64,000 bases of DNA from an uncultured Oscillibacter sp. (lineage in GTDB: Bacteria; Bacillota; Clostridia; Oscillospirales; Oscillospiraceae). Of this stretch, positions 50,735 to 59,563 are shown one piece after another. The stretch is from assembly GCA_910578935.1 (NCBI GenBank), contig CAJTSM010000015.1, forward strand, positions 5,821 to 69,820. The letters run 5' to 3'. Each line of letters starts with the position of its first letter. Position 1 is the stretch's first letter. Both the position numbers and the translations under genes were made by a program. The notes under the pieces are model-generated. The model was not told where the DNA came from and did no database searches. It saw nothing but the letters and a program-made list of their open reading frames with translations.

Positions 50735-50971
50735 TCAGAGTGACAGCATGTGGAAGCCCGCGGCTTCGATGCCGGCTTCCTGAAAGCAGCGTTCCAAGGT
50801 TTCCCGCAGCTCCGGCGGGGCGGACCAGGCCAGCCCGCAGTCGGAGGTAACGCTCCTTGGAACAGAGATCAGCCTTCCCTCCAGGCCTTCCCGGCGGCAG
50901 AGGCGCTCCGCCGCCATCGCTCCGGCGGTGGTGTAAAAAGACACCACACAGCGCGAACTCCGCTGCCGCAA
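50735..50971 (-). CDS. DUF3343-family small protein
   Basis: The 78-residue protein reads as a DUF3343 domain: CVVSFYTTAGAMAAERLC, GRLISVPRSVTSDCGLAW and a C-terminal EAAGFHML. DUF3343 proteins are putative sulfur or selenium carriers, usually beside YedE and TusA-like genes, as here. The start is set at TTG 50971 behind GGGGGG; an upstream ATG (MCYSKK) is possible. About 170 nt separate it from yedE. Confidence 0.78.
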   Translation of the reverse strand: MRQRSSRCVVSFYTTAGAMAAERLCRREGLEGRLISVPRSVTSDCGLAWSAPPELRETLERCFQEAGIEAAGFHMLSL

Positions 50972-51273
50972 CGCAACCCCCCCTTTCGTTATTCTTTTTT
51001 TAGAATAACACATTTCAATTTTATCCGCAAGCCCTCTTTCAAAAAAGGTTGACCTATTTTTCAATTTTTGCATTTCCGCCAAATTCACTCCTGCTTTTCC
51101 GGCAAAACGGCCATTGCCGTTGCCTCCTCAGCGGCCCGCGCCGTATAATCTTTGGTCCTTTGGGAATCCTTCTCCAGGGAAGCAATGCCAATTGTTTCAG
51201 CCCTTTTGGAAAAGGAATGCTTTATTATCAAAAATTCACAACGGCCTTTTCAAATTGTTGTTTGAAATGATGA
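50972..51273. other. Intergenic stretch before gapA
   Basis: About 300 bp with no supported gene; small frames here lack family likeness. It is more AT-rich than its surroundings and ends at the gapA promoter. Confidence 0.5.
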
Positions 51274-51302
51274 TTGCCAAAAACTTCACGTTGTGGTAGT
51301 AT
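51274..51302 (+). promoter_or_regulatory. Sigma-A promoter of gapA
   Basis: TTGCCA (51274-51279), a 17-nt spacer and TAGTAT (51297-51302). The roughly 90-nt leader has no recognised riboswitch. Confidence 0.75.
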
Positions 51303-51398
51303 GCTCATTGGAAAAGACCCAAACAAATCGTTTGCGCAATCGTTTATACAGCATTCCGGTACGATTTGTACCCAAATATCGAAAGGAGTTCCTGTACT

Positions 51399-52412
51399 AT
51401 GAAAGCGAAAATCGGCATCAATGGTTTTGGCCGCATCGGCCGCATCGTGTTCCGCGCCGCCCTGAAGCGCGACGACGTCGAAGTCGTCGGTCTGAACGAC
51501 CCCTTCATGAACCCCGAGTATATGGCCTACATGCTGAAGTACGACAGCGTGCACGGCAAGTTCCCCGGCGAGGTTTCCTACACCGCCGACGCCTTGGTGG
51601 TGGACGGCAAGGAGTTTAAGGTCTTCACCGCCAAGGAAGTCAGCGATATTCCCTGGGCCAGCGTCGGCGCCGAGTATATCTGCGAGTGCACCGGCCAGCA
51701 CCTGGAGAAGAGCAAGTGCGAGGGCCACATCAAGGCCGGCGCCAAGCACGTCATCATGGGCGCCCCCTCCAAGGACGATACCCCGATGTTCGTCATGGGC
51801 GTGAACAACCAGAAGTACACCTCCGATATGACCTACGTCTCCAACGCCTCCTGCACCACCAACTGCTTGGCCCCCATCGCCAAGGTTCTCAATGAGAAGT
51901 TCGGCATTGTCGAGGGTCTGATGACCACCGTGCACTCCGTCACCCCCACTCAGAAGCTGCTGGACGGCGCTTCCATGAAGGACTGGCGCGGCGGCCGCGC
52001 GGCCACCGGCAACATCATCCCCTCCTCCACCGGCGCGGCCAAGGCCGTGGGCAAGGTCATCCCCGAGCTGAACGGCAAGCTGACCGGCATCTCCATGCGC
52101 GTCCCCACCCTGGACGTGTCCGTGGTGGACCTGACCGCCAAGCTGGCGAAGCCCGCTTCCTATGAGGACATCTGCAAGGCCATGAAGGAGGCCAGCGAGG
52201 GCGAGCTGAAGGGAATCCTGGGCTATACCGACGAAGATGTGGTTTCCAGCGACTTCCTGGGCTGCCCCCTCACCTCCATCTTTGACAAGAAGGCCGGCCT
52301 CTCCCTGACCGACACCTTCGTGAAGGTTGTGTCCTGGTACGACAACGAAACCGGCTACGCCAACAAGATGGTGGAGCTGATCGCCTATATGTTCTCCGTG
52401 GACAACAAGTAA
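51399..52412 (+). CDS. gapA: Glyceraldehyde-3-phosphate dehydrogenase, type I
   Basis: The 337-residue glycolytic enzyme oxidises glyceraldehyde-3-phosphate with NAD+. Evidence: KIGINGFGRIGRIVFRAAL, catalytic Cys152 in SNASCTTNCLAP, HSVTPTQKLLDG, and the closing SWYDNETGYANKMVEL. Start ATG 51399 has AAAGGAG; an upstream in-frame ATG has no site. Single gene with its own promoter and terminator. Codon use is strongly biased, as expected for a highly expressed gene. Confidence 0.98.
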   Translation: MKAKIGINGFGRIGRIVFRAALKRDDVEVVGLNDPFMNPEYMAYMLKYDSVHGKFPGEVSYTADALVVDGKEFKVFTAKEVSDIPWASVGAEYICECTGQHLEKSKCEGHIKAGAKHVIMGAPSKDDTPMFVMGVNNQKYTSDMTYVSNASCTTNCLAPIAKVLNEKFGIVEGLMTTVHSVTPTQKLLDGASMKDWRGGRAATGNIIPSSTGAAKAVGKVIPELNGKLTGISMRVPTLDVSVVDLTAKLAKPASYEDICKAMKEASEGELKGILGYTDEDVVSSDFLGCPLTSIFDKKAGLSLTDTFVKVVSWYDNETGYANKMVELIAYMFSVDNK

Positions 52413-52436
52413 TCTCCTTTTTTGCAGGCGCTTTCG

Positions 52437-52471
52437 GTCCCCGCCGCTTTGAAAGCGGCGGGGACTTTTTT
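52437..52471 (+). terminator. Terminator of gapA
   Basis: GTCCCCGCCGCTTT pairs with AAAGCGGCGGGGAC, followed by six T. Confidence 0.92.
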
Positions 52472-52490
52472 CAGTTAGAAAAATTTTTTG

Positions 52491-52519
52491 TTGCCATTTG
52501 GGAAAGAATATAGTAGAAT
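52491..52519 (+). promoter_or_regulatory. Sigma-A promoter of the SRP RNA
   Basis: TTGCCA (52491-52496), a 17-nt spacer and TAGAAT (52514-52519). Confidence 0.8.
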
Positions 52520-52526
52520 AACAAAA

Positions 52527-52668
52527 GCAGTCCTCCGCAGGCAGCTGCGGAGCCGGTCTCGCGCAATGAAGCTCTGCGAACCATGTCAGGCGGGGAACCG
52601 AGCAGCATTAAGCGGAATGTTTCATGTGCCGCGAGGCAACCGGCTCCGCAGCTGCGTACGGAGGATGC
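52527..52668 (+). ncRNA. ffs: Signal recognition particle RNA
   Basis: The helix-8 signature is clear: GAACCATGTCAGGCGG, GGAACCGAGCAGCATTAAG. The flanks pair over a long helix (TCCTCCGCAGGCAGCTGCGGAGCCGGT against ACCGGCTCCGCAGCTGCGTACGGAGGA, in pieces). This RNA holds Ffh and targets membrane proteins. About 140 nt, so it is the short type or a mid-length form. It lies between gapA and dnaX, the usual Firmicutes place being just before dnaX. Ends are approximate. Confidence 0.92.
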
Positions 52669-52694
52669 GTCTGCTTTCGGCAGGCGGCGCAAAT

Positions 52695-52718
52695 TTTCAG
52701 ACCTTCCCCGGTCTGAAA
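52695..52718 (+). terminator. Hairpin after the SRP RNA
   Basis: TTTCAGACC pairs with GGTCTGAAA around TTCCCC. No T-tract follows. From here to dnaX (52719-52927) there is another GC palindrome near 52774 (GCCGCCGC/GCGGCGGC) but no gene. Confidence 0.55.
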
Positions 52719-52927
52719 CCCTATGATTGAAACGGTGCAGGGAACCCCTCCCGGGTTATCTCCGCGCCAAGAGCCGCCGCCAGCGGCGGCTGCGCTCCGA
52801 AACGTGCCTGCGGGCGCAGCCCGCAGACCCTCTTTCTTTCCGCCGCAGGGGATTTCTCTACGGATCTAACCTTGTTTGAACATTGGCGGAACGCCCAGCG
52901 GCGAGAGATTTTTCAGGAGGTGAGACG

Positions 52928-54631
52928 GTGTACCAAGCCCTCTACCGCAAGTGGCGGCCCAAAACCTTCGCCGATGTCATCGGCCAGGAGCACATTACCG
53001 AAACCCTCCGCCGCCAGGTGGCGGAGGGCCGCACCTCCCACGCCTACCTCTTTACCGGAACCCGTGGTACCGGAAAGACCACCTGCGCCAAAATTTTGGC
53101 CAAGGCCGTAAACTGTGAAGCTCCGAAGGACGGGGACCCATGCGGAAGGTGCCCGGCCTGTGCGGGTATCGACAGCGGCAGCTTTCTGGACGTGCTGGAA
53201 CTGGACGCCGCCTCCAACAACGGCGTGGACCAGGTCCGCTCACTCCGGGACGAGGCGGTCTACTCCCCCGCCAACGTGCGCAAGCGGGTCTACATCGTGG
53301 ACGAGGTCCACATGCTCTCTACCGCCGCATTCAACGCCCTGCTGAAAATCCTGGAGGAGCCGCCGGAGCACCTGATGTTCATTCTGGCTACCACGGAGCT
53401 TCACAAGGTCCCGGCCACCATTCTCTCCCGCTGCCAGCGGTTCTCCTTCCGGCGCATCCGGCCGGAAAACGTGGCAAAACGGCTGAACTATGTGGCAAAA
53501 CAGGAGGCCATTGACCTCCTGTCCGACGGGGCGGAGCTTTTAAGCCGTCTGGCGGACGGGGCCCTGCGGGACGGGCTGAGCCTGCTGGACCAGTGCGCCG
53601 CCGCCGGGGGGACCATTGATTCCGCCGCTGTGCTGGACGTGCTGGGGCTGGCGGGAAATCTCCAGACGGCCCGGATGATGGAACTGATTTTAAACCGGGA
53701 TGCCCAGGGGGCTCTTCTCCTGCTGGACGAGCTGTACAAGGGCGGCAAGGACATGGGAGCGGTGCTGTCGGAGCTATCGGCCCTTACCCGGGACCTGCTG
53801 CTGCAAAAGACCGCCCCTAAGGGCGGCGCGGCTCTGCTCTCCGGCGGCTTTGACGCCGCCGCGCTGGACCGTCTGGGAAAGGGTGTGCCCGCAAACCGCT
53901 TCCTGCACCTGGCCTCCACCCTGCAAAGGACCGCGGCGGAGCTCTACGCCAGCGTGAACCGCCGCCTGGATACGGAGCTTTGTCTTCTCCGCTTGTGCGA
54001 CGAGAGCCTCTCCGGGGACCTGACGGCCCTGGAAGCCCGGATCACCCGCCTGGAGGACAACCAGACCGCCCGGGCGGAGCTGGCCCGGCGGCCCGCCGCT
54101 GCGCCGGCCATGGAACCGGCCCCGCCGCCGCAAGAGAAGCCCCCCGCCCCGCGGATGTCCCCGGACCCGCCCCCCTGGGACGGCCCCCCCCTGCCGGAGG
54201 AGCCGCCCATGATGGACGAGCCGGGACAGCGGGTCTACGACCTACCGGAGGAGGTTACGCCGCCGGAAGCTCCGAAGGCGGCCCCGGCCCCTGAAAAGGC
54301 CCCCGTGAAAGCGGTGGGCAGCGGCTGGTGGCGGACCCTGGCGGAGAACTGCAAGGGCCGCCTGTCCCCCATGTACCGGCCCTTCCTGGGTATGTGCTCC
54401 GGCTTTCTGGAGGGGGACCTGCTGACGGTCTGCGCCCCGGACGGCCTGACCCTGGGCCGTCTGGACAACGACCGGGTCCGGGAAACCATCATCCAGGAGG
54501 CGGAGGCCCTTGCGGGCAGTCCGGTGCGGCTGGCGTTCCGCACCGGAGAACCTCCCAAATCCTCTCCGGAGGAAAATCTGAAAAATCTGGTGGCCTTTGG
54601 CCGGCAGTTTGACAACATTGAAATTAAGTAA
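52928..54631 (+). CDS. dnaX: DNA polymerase III subunit gamma/tau
   Basis: The 567-residue clamp-loader ATPase opens with VYQALYRKWRPKTFADVIGQEHI. It has Walker A GTRGTGKTTCAKILAKAVNC (about 44-63), a four-cysteine zinc module (CGRCPACAG), Walker B VYIVDEVHML and sensor ATTELHKVPATILSRCQRF. After domain III comes a Pro-rich linker (about 390-460) and a tau-like tail. GTG 52928 has AGGAGG 7 nt upstream. ybaB follows by 18 nt. Confidence 0.96.
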   Translation: MYQALYRKWRPKTFADVIGQEHITETLRRQVAEGRTSHAYLFTGTRGTGKTTCAKILAKAVNCEAPKDGDPCGRCPACAGIDSGSFLDVLELDAASNNGVDQVRSLRDEAVYSPANVRKRVYIVDEVHMLSTAAFNALLKILEEPPEHLMFILATTELHKVPATILSRCQRFSFRRIRPENVAKRLNYVAKQEAIDLLSDGAELLSRLADGALRDGLSLLDQCAAAGGTIDSAAVLDVLGLAGNLQTARMMELILNRDAQGALLLLDELYKGGKDMGAVLSELSALTRDLLLQKTAPKGGAALLSGGFDAAALDRLGKGVPANRFLHLASTLQRTAAELYASVNRRLDTELCLLRLCDESLSGDLTALEARITRLEDNQTARAELARRPAAAPAMEPAPPPQEKPPAPRMSPDPPPWDGPPLPEEPPMMDEPGQRVYDLPEEVTPPEAPKAAPAPEKAPVKAVGSGWWRTLAENCKGRLSPMYRPFLGMCSGFLEGDLLTVCAPDGLTLGRLDNDRVRETIIQEAEALAGSPVRLAFRTGEPPKSSPEENLKNLVAFGRQFDNIEIK

Positions 54632-54649
54632 GCAAAGGAGACGATCACT

Positions 54650-55018
54650 ATGGGTTACAGCGCCCGCCGCGGCTTCAGCAGCGGCAATATGAAGGCCACC
54701 GGCGCCCAGCGCCAGGCCGCGGTTCAGCAGCAGATTGCCCAGATGCAGGAGGCTATGAACGCCGCCCAGACGGAGGTGGAAAACCGCTCCTTCACCGCCA
54801 GCGTGGGCGGCGGCGCGGTGGAGGCCGTGGCCAGCGGCAAGAAGGAACTGACGGCTCTTACCATCAAGCCGGAGGCCGTGGACCCGGAGGACGTGGAGAT
54901 GCTTCAGGACCTGGTGGTTTCCGCCGTCAACGAGGCCCTGCGCCAGGCCGGGGACGCCATGGACAAGGCCATGGACAGCATCACCGGCGGACTGAATCTG
55001 GGAGGCTTGGGACTATGA
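54650..55018 (+). CDS. ybaB: YbaB/EbfC nucleoid-associated protein
   Basis: The 122-residue protein has the family core: helix QQQIAQMQEAMNAAQTEVENRSF, strand AVEAVASGKKELTALTIKPEAV and helix MLQDLVVSAVNEALRQA. It binds DNA as a dimer. The N terminus is longer and Arg/Gly/Ser-rich, and the end is Gly/Leu-rich. dnaX-ybaB is the normal order; recR, usually next, is missing and a DUF4127 gene stands in its place. Confidence 0.93.
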   Translation: MGYSARRGFSSGNMKATGAQRQAAVQQQIAQMQEAMNAAQTEVENRSFTASVGGGAVEAVASGKKELTALTIKPEAVDPEDVEMLQDLVVSAVNEALRQAGDAMDKAMDSITGGLNLGGLGL

Positions 55019-55067
55019 AGCGAAGGGCGGGGCCGTGACGGTCCCGTCCTTTTTCTAAGGAGGTTTT

Positions 55068-56867
55068 ATGAAACAAGTGAAACGCCTTTGGACCGCCCTG
55101 CTGGCTCTGATCCTGCTCACCGGCTGCGGAGCCCGACGGACGGAACCCCTTCCCTATCCGGAGCCCGCCGCCGCGGAACCGGGGAAGGCGATTGCCTACG
55201 CTCCCCTGGACGACCGGCCCGACAATGTAGAGCGGGTGGTCTATCTGGCGGAGTCCCTGGGCTATTCCCTGGCCATGCCCGAAAAGGTCCTGTACCGGAC
55301 GGCCCTGGATCACCAGCCGAAAAACTTTGACAGCATCCAGCGGGGAGAGCCCTGGTCCCTGTTCACCTGGGTGCTGGAGCAGGAGGCGGCGGGCTGCGAC
55401 CGCTACATCCTCTCCCTGGATCAGCTCCACTCCGGGGGTCTGGTGGCCTCCCGGTCCTTGACGGGGGACGACATTGAACTCCCCGGGGGTGGAACGGCCT
55501 CCGCCTCCCATCTGCTGGAAAATCTGCTGGCAAAGCTGGCGGAGGACGAGAACAACGTGGTCTGGCTGCTGGATTCCGTCATGCGGCTGGCCAATGTCAC
55601 CGTGGGATATGAAGGTGCCAGGCTGGAGCACTACAACTGGCTTCGATCCTTCGGGGCCCAGCCCCGGGAGACACTGGCGGAAGAGGACCTGACCATCGAA
55701 AACGTCCTGGAAACCTACTGGCGGGGTCCCAATGGAGAGGACCCTTACGACGGAGCGGCCCGGCAGATGGACGCGGTCAGCGCCGACGGCTATTACCAGC
55801 CCTCCCGGTTTATCGAGCCGTTCATCGAGTCCCGAGAGCGGAAGCTCCGGCTCTCTGGCGAGGTTCAAAACATCTTGGCCGGGCCGGGCTATGAGAACTT
55901 CCGCCTGTTGATCGGCATCGACGACTCGTCCTTGGAGGACTGCATCCAGAAAAATGAGATTGCCTTCCTCCGGCAGGGCCTTCGGACCGGGGAGAACGGG
56001 AAACGATTGGACTGGCTCCTCTCCGGGGTGGACGACTTGGCCTTCAAGGCCGTGGCCCGGCTGTACCTGGACGAGACGGGCTGGACGGGGGGCCGCGCGT
56101 GCGTCCAGTACTTCGGCGGCACGGAGGACCGGCCCGCCTGTGAGTACGACTTCCAGCCCCTGACGGAGATCATGGCGGAGCACCTAGCCTTCTTCGATTT
56201 GCGGGAGGCCGACGGCGCGGAGCTGCAAATCCTGGTGCTAACCCAGCCGGAAGATCCAAGCCAAATGGACGCTTACCGCAACCAGCTCATCGGGGCCGTC
56301 CGGGAATACAAGAATGCCCGTCGTCCCGCCATTCTCATCGATGCCGGCAACGGGACCTACGGCACGGAAGTCTACGAGGCTCTGACCAAAAAAGCGGAGC
56401 TGGGATACCTCCTGGCCTACTCCGGAATGCTGGACATGGCCATCGTCACCGGCACCGCCCTGAGCCATGGCGCGGCCCGGTACGCCGTTTTGAGAAACGG
56501 AGAAAACACAGACTATATGGACCGCGCCTGGGCCCGAACCCTGGCGGACAGCATCCTCAAGGATTTCTGCTACAAGGGTGTGGTACGGAACGAGCTCTTG
56601 GCCTATATCCGAAACGACCTGGGCGGGGACCCCAATAACTTCTGGTTTCCGGCACTGGACCGGGGGGAACTGCTGTCCCGTCTGGAAGCGGGCATGGAGA
56701 AGGAGACGGCCCCGGTGATCCGAAATTTGGAGCGGAGCGCTTTCCTCTCCTCTCTGGAGCCCCGGGGGGAACGGCACTGGGGCGGCGTGGCCCTGGAGAA
56801 CTACCGCTTTCCCTGGGACCGGGCCTTTGAGATCGGTATGGACATCCGGCTGGGGGACTTCCAGTGA
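55068..56867 (+). CDS. DUF4127 lipoprotein
   Basis: The 599-residue protein has a lipoprotein signal (MKQVKRLWTALLALILLTGC, Cys20) and a long domain that matches DUF4127: AYAPLDDRPDNVERVVYLAESLGY, DRYILSLDQLHSGGLVASR, LLIGIDDSS and ILIDAGNGTYGTE. DUF4127 proteins occur in Firmicutes and have no firm function; the many conserved Asp residues suggest an enzyme. It is anchored outside the membrane. The gene is 49 nt after ybaB, behind AAGGAGG. Confidence 0.88.
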   Translation: MKQVKRLWTALLALILLTGCGARRTEPLPYPEPAAAEPGKAIAYAPLDDRPDNVERVVYLAESLGYSLAMPEKVLYRTALDHQPKNFDSIQRGEPWSLFTWVLEQEAAGCDRYILSLDQLHSGGLVASRSLTGDDIELPGGGTASASHLLENLLAKLAEDENNVVWLLDSVMRLANVTVGYEGARLEHYNWLRSFGAQPRETLAEEDLTIENVLETYWRGPNGEDPYDGAARQMDAVSADGYYQPSRFIEPFIESRERKLRLSGEVQNILAGPGYENFRLLIGIDDSSLEDCIQKNEIAFLRQGLRTGENGKRLDWLLSGVDDLAFKAVARLYLDETGWTGGRACVQYFGGTEDRPACEYDFQPLTEIMAEHLAFFDLREADGAELQILVLTQPEDPSQMDAYRNQLIGAVREYKNARRPAILIDAGNGTYGTEVYEALTKKAELGYLLAYSGMLDMAIVTGTALSHGAARYAVLRNGENTDYMDRAWARTLADSILKDFCYKGVVRNELLAYIRNDLGGDPNNFWFPALDRGELLSRLEAGMEKETAPVIRNLERSAFLSSLEPRGERHWGGVALENYRFPWDRAFEIGMDIRLGDFQ

Positions 56868-56985
56868 ACTTTTCCAGCGCGCCAAAAAACTTATGCTTGG
56901 AATGGTGCGGGAAATCTTTCCCGGGTTTCCCGCCTGATATCCTCCCTTCCCCTCAAATCGGCTTTTCGCGCTTTTTGGCAAGCCG

Positions 56986-57018
56986 AAAGCCCTCCGCCGT
57001 TTCCGGCGGAGGGCTTTC
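56986..57018. terminator. Bidirectional terminator
   Basis: AAAGCCCTCCGCCG and CGGCGGAGGGCTTT pair around TTTC, between converging genes. Confidence 0.88.
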
Positions 57019-57047
57019 ATTCATCACAGGGGAAACGGCCAGGGCTC

Positions 57048-57788
57048 TTACAGCTGTTTGACGGTGTAGTACACCGCCAGGGCAAAGACCACAATGCCCA
57101 GGCCCCACATGGCATAGTACGCCACAGCGGCGCTGAACAGCGCCAGCACCACGGCCACGGCGGACAGTCCGGCGGCAGCGTAGACCGGCATCAGGTCCGC
57201 ATCTGCGGGAAGCAGCTTTCCAAGCTTTTTATTCTTTGCCAGCCAGCACAGGCCGCCCAGCAAAAGCACATACACAACCGACAGCACCTTCACGGTGATT
57301 CCCATGCTCAGGCTGTTGAACAGCCGGCGGCACACCCAGAGGACGATCATGGTTCCGCACAGCGCCGTCAGCGCCACGGAGCACTCCCGGTCATAGAAAG
57401 CCCAGATCACGGTCAAAACCATCATCACCGGCACCACTACGCTGAGAAGCGTCACGGCAGGCTCCACATATACCCGAGCCAAAATGCTGCCAACCGCGAA
57501 GAACGCGCCCAGGGCCGTCAGCGCCCATCCCAAAAGGCGCTTGCGCCCGTCCGCCTTCCACAGTACGCTGAGAATCACGCCCAGAGCCAGCACCGCCACC
57601 CCAAGACCCGCGAAAATCAGCAGGCGGTCATACCACACCAGGGCCTCCGTCACTACGTCGCCGTGAATGTAGTACTTGCGGAGGACCAGCAGGTAAAACT
57701 CCGCCAGGCAGGCCGCAAGGAAGAAAATAGTCGCGCCGTACAGGGAATTATCACGCTTCATAGATTTTCCGTTCGGATTCTTTGCCAT
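57048..57788 (-). CDS. Multi-spanning membrane protein of unknown function
   Basis: The 246-residue protein has a polar start (MAKNPNGKSMKRDN) and about seven hydrophobic helices, with one short basic loop (WKADGRKRLL) and KNKKLGKLL before the last two. I do not recognise a family. The ATG follows GGAGG. The gene diverges from apbE. Confidence 0.65.
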   Translation of the reverse strand: MAKNPNGKSMKRDNSLYGATIFFLAACLAEFYLLVLRKYYIHGDVVTEALVWYDRLLIFAGLGVAVLALGVILSVLWKADGRKRLLGWALTALGAFFAVGSILARVYVEPAVTLLSVVVPVMMVLTVIWAFYDRECSVALTALCGTMIVLWVCRRLFNSLSMGITVKVLSVVYVLLLGGLCWLAKNKKLGKLLPADADLMPVYAAAGLSAVAVVLALFSAAVAYYAMWGLGIVVFALAVYYTVKQL

Positions 57789-57941
57789 TTATCAAGACCT
57801 CCAAGGTGTTTTTTCTTTCCAAAAATGTCGGACAGAAAGGGTTTCCGCCGACACGCTAAATTAGTATACCAGACTTTTCCCGCTTTTGCAAGGCCCTTCC
57901 TGCCAGGTTTTTTATTTTTTCGGGGAAAATCATGTTTTGCA

Positions 57942-57970
57942 TTGAGATGCAGGCCCCAGCGTGCTATACT
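57942..57970 (+). promoter_or_regulatory. Sigma-A promoter of the apbE operon
   Basis: TTGAGA (57942-57947), a 17-nt spacer and TATACT (57965-57970), about 40 nt before apbE. Confidence 0.75.
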
Positions 57971-58013
57971 ATATAAATTACAACCAGTACACCAGATAAA
58001 CACGAGGTTTGCT

Positions 58014-59123
58014 ATGAGTCGTCTTACCGCATATGTTTTGCTGCTGGTCCTGTTCCTCACCGGCTGCGGCGGGGCCGTGGACCCGGACGAGGCCCAGGAG
58101 AGCATCCAGGTCATCGCCATGGACACCGCCATGCTCATCACCACCTATGGGGAGTGCTCTCCCGCCGCCGCCTACGCCTGTGAGGACGTCATCCGGGACC
58201 TGGAGGCCAAGCTCTCCCGGACGGACCCGGACAGCGAGGTTTCCCGGCTCAACGCCGCCGGAGGGGAGGCCGTGGAGATCGGCTGGGACGCCTATTCCCT
58301 CTTGGAACGGGCCGCCGCTTACAGCTCCTCCACCGGCGGGACCTTCGATATTACTGTAGCCCCGGTGGTTTCCGCCTGGGGCTTTACGGAGGACAGCTTC
58401 CAAGTTCCCTCCCAGGCAGAGCTGGACCGGCTTCTCCCCCTGGTAGACAGCTCTCAGATCTCTGTAACACCCTCCCCTGATTCCAACGGGGACGGACCCA
58501 CGGCCACGGTCCGCCTGGGTCCCGGGCAGTCCATCGACCTGGGGGGCATCGCCAAGGGCTACGCCGCCGACAAAATCGTGAAGGTCCTCCAGGAACACGA
58601 CGTGCCCCGGGCCAACATCAATCTGGGCGGCAACGTGCTGGCCTGGGGGGACCGGCCCGACGGCACCCCCTGGCGGGTGGGTATTCAGGACCCGGCCCGG
58701 GTGGACGAACAGAACGCCTTCGCCGGGGTGCTGGCGCTGACGGATTCCTTTGCCGTTACCTCCGGGGGCTATCAGCGGTACTTCGAGGAGGGCGGCAAGC
58801 GGTATCACCACATCATCGACCCGGCCACGGGCTATCCGGCGGATAGCGGGCTCAGCTCCGTCACCGTCGTCGCCGGTCTTGGAGAGGGGGACGGCAGCGG
58901 CTTCCCCGGCACCATGTGCGACGCCTATTCCACCGCCCTCTTTATCATGGGGGAGGAACAGGCTCTGGCCCTCTGGCGGGACGAGACGCAGTGGGGAGAA
59001 GAAGGGTGTCCCTTCGACCTGGTGCTGGTGACGGAGGACGGCCGGGTGGTGGTCACCGAAGGGCTGGCGGACCGCTTCACCCTGGATGAAAGCAGCGGAT
59101 ATCAATATGAAATCGCTTCCTAA
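58014..59123 (+). CDS. apbE: FAD:protein FMN transferase (lipoprotein)
   Basis: The 369-residue protein has a lipoprotein signal (MSRLTAYVLLLVLFLTGC, Cys18) and the ApbE domain: MDTAMLITTYG, SIDLGGIAKGYAADKI, NINLGGNVLAWG, AVTSGGYQRYFEEGGKRYHHIIDPATGYPA. It attaches FMN covalently to Ser/Thr of partner proteins outside the membrane. In Listeria-type extracellular electron transfer the same enzyme is FmnB. The gene overlaps the next by 17 nt. Confidence 0.95.
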   Translation: MSRLTAYVLLLVLFLTGCGGAVDPDEAQESIQVIAMDTAMLITTYGECSPAAAYACEDVIRDLEAKLSRTDPDSEVSRLNAAGGEAVEIGWDAYSLLERAAAYSSSTGGTFDITVAPVVSAWGFTEDSFQVPSQAELDRLLPLVDSSQISVTPSPDSNGDGPTATVRLGPGQSIDLGGIAKGYAADKIVKVLQEHDVPRANINLGGNVLAWGDRPDGTPWRVGIQDPARVDEQNAFAGVLALTDSFAVTSGGYQRYFEEGGKRYHHIIDPATGYPADSGLSSVTVVAGLGEGDGSGFPGTMCDAYSTALFIMGEEQALALWRDETQWGEEGCPFDLVLVTEDGRVVVTEGLADRFTLDESSGYQYEIAS

Positions 59124-59553
59124 GCTCCGGCCCACAGCCTGGGATGGTCTGGTGGTGCTCTTTGTGGCCGTCGCAGCCCTGGGCCTGGCCGTGTTCCAGT
59201 GGCGGGACGGAGCCTCCCAGGGACTGACGGCGGTGGTGACCATCGACGGCGCAGAGGCGGACCGTTTCGCCCCGGCGGAACTGCTGGAAAGCCCCCGGAC
59301 CTATTCCGGCGGCGGCTACACCTTGGAGGTGTCTGCCGCCCCTCAAGGAGAGGCTTCCGCCTTGGACCACGTAAAATCCGGCGGGGAAACGGGGGTTCGG
59401 GTGACCCGCTCCGACTGCCCCACTCAGGACTGTGTCCACACCGGGACCATCGCCAGGAGCGGGCAGAGCATCGTCTGCCTCCCGGCCCGAATCATCATTC
59501 GCCTGGAGGGCGGCGCGCCGGACCCGGACGGCGTGGACGCCGTGTTAGGCTAG
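59107..59553 (+). CDS. NusG domain II protein (EetA-like)
   Basis: The 148-residue protein has one N-terminal membrane helix (about 12-30) and an outer NusG domain II (AVVTIDGAEADRF to RIIIRLEGG) with Cys in SDCPTQDCVHTG and SIVCLPARI. Such proteins appear next to ApbE and Gx transporters; the EetA protein of flavin-based electron transfer is of this type. ATG 59107 is set because it starts just before the helix; ATG 59086 is possible. Confidence 0.82.
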   Translation: MKSLPKLRPTAWDGLVVLFVAVAALGLAVFQWRDGASQGLTAVVTIDGAEADRFAPAELLESPRTYSGGGYTLEVSAAPQGEASALDHVKSGGETGVRVTRSDCPTQDCVHTGTIARSGQSIVCLPARIIIRLEGGAPDPDGVDAVLG

Positions 59554-59563
59554 GAGGCGCAGG

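Noticed and set aside
51049..51299. Short plus frames before gapA
   Set aside because: AT-rich intergenic DNA with a promoter inside the frame; no family likeness.
52488..52730. 80-codon frame over the SRP RNA
   Set aside because: The DNA is explained by the structured SRP RNA.
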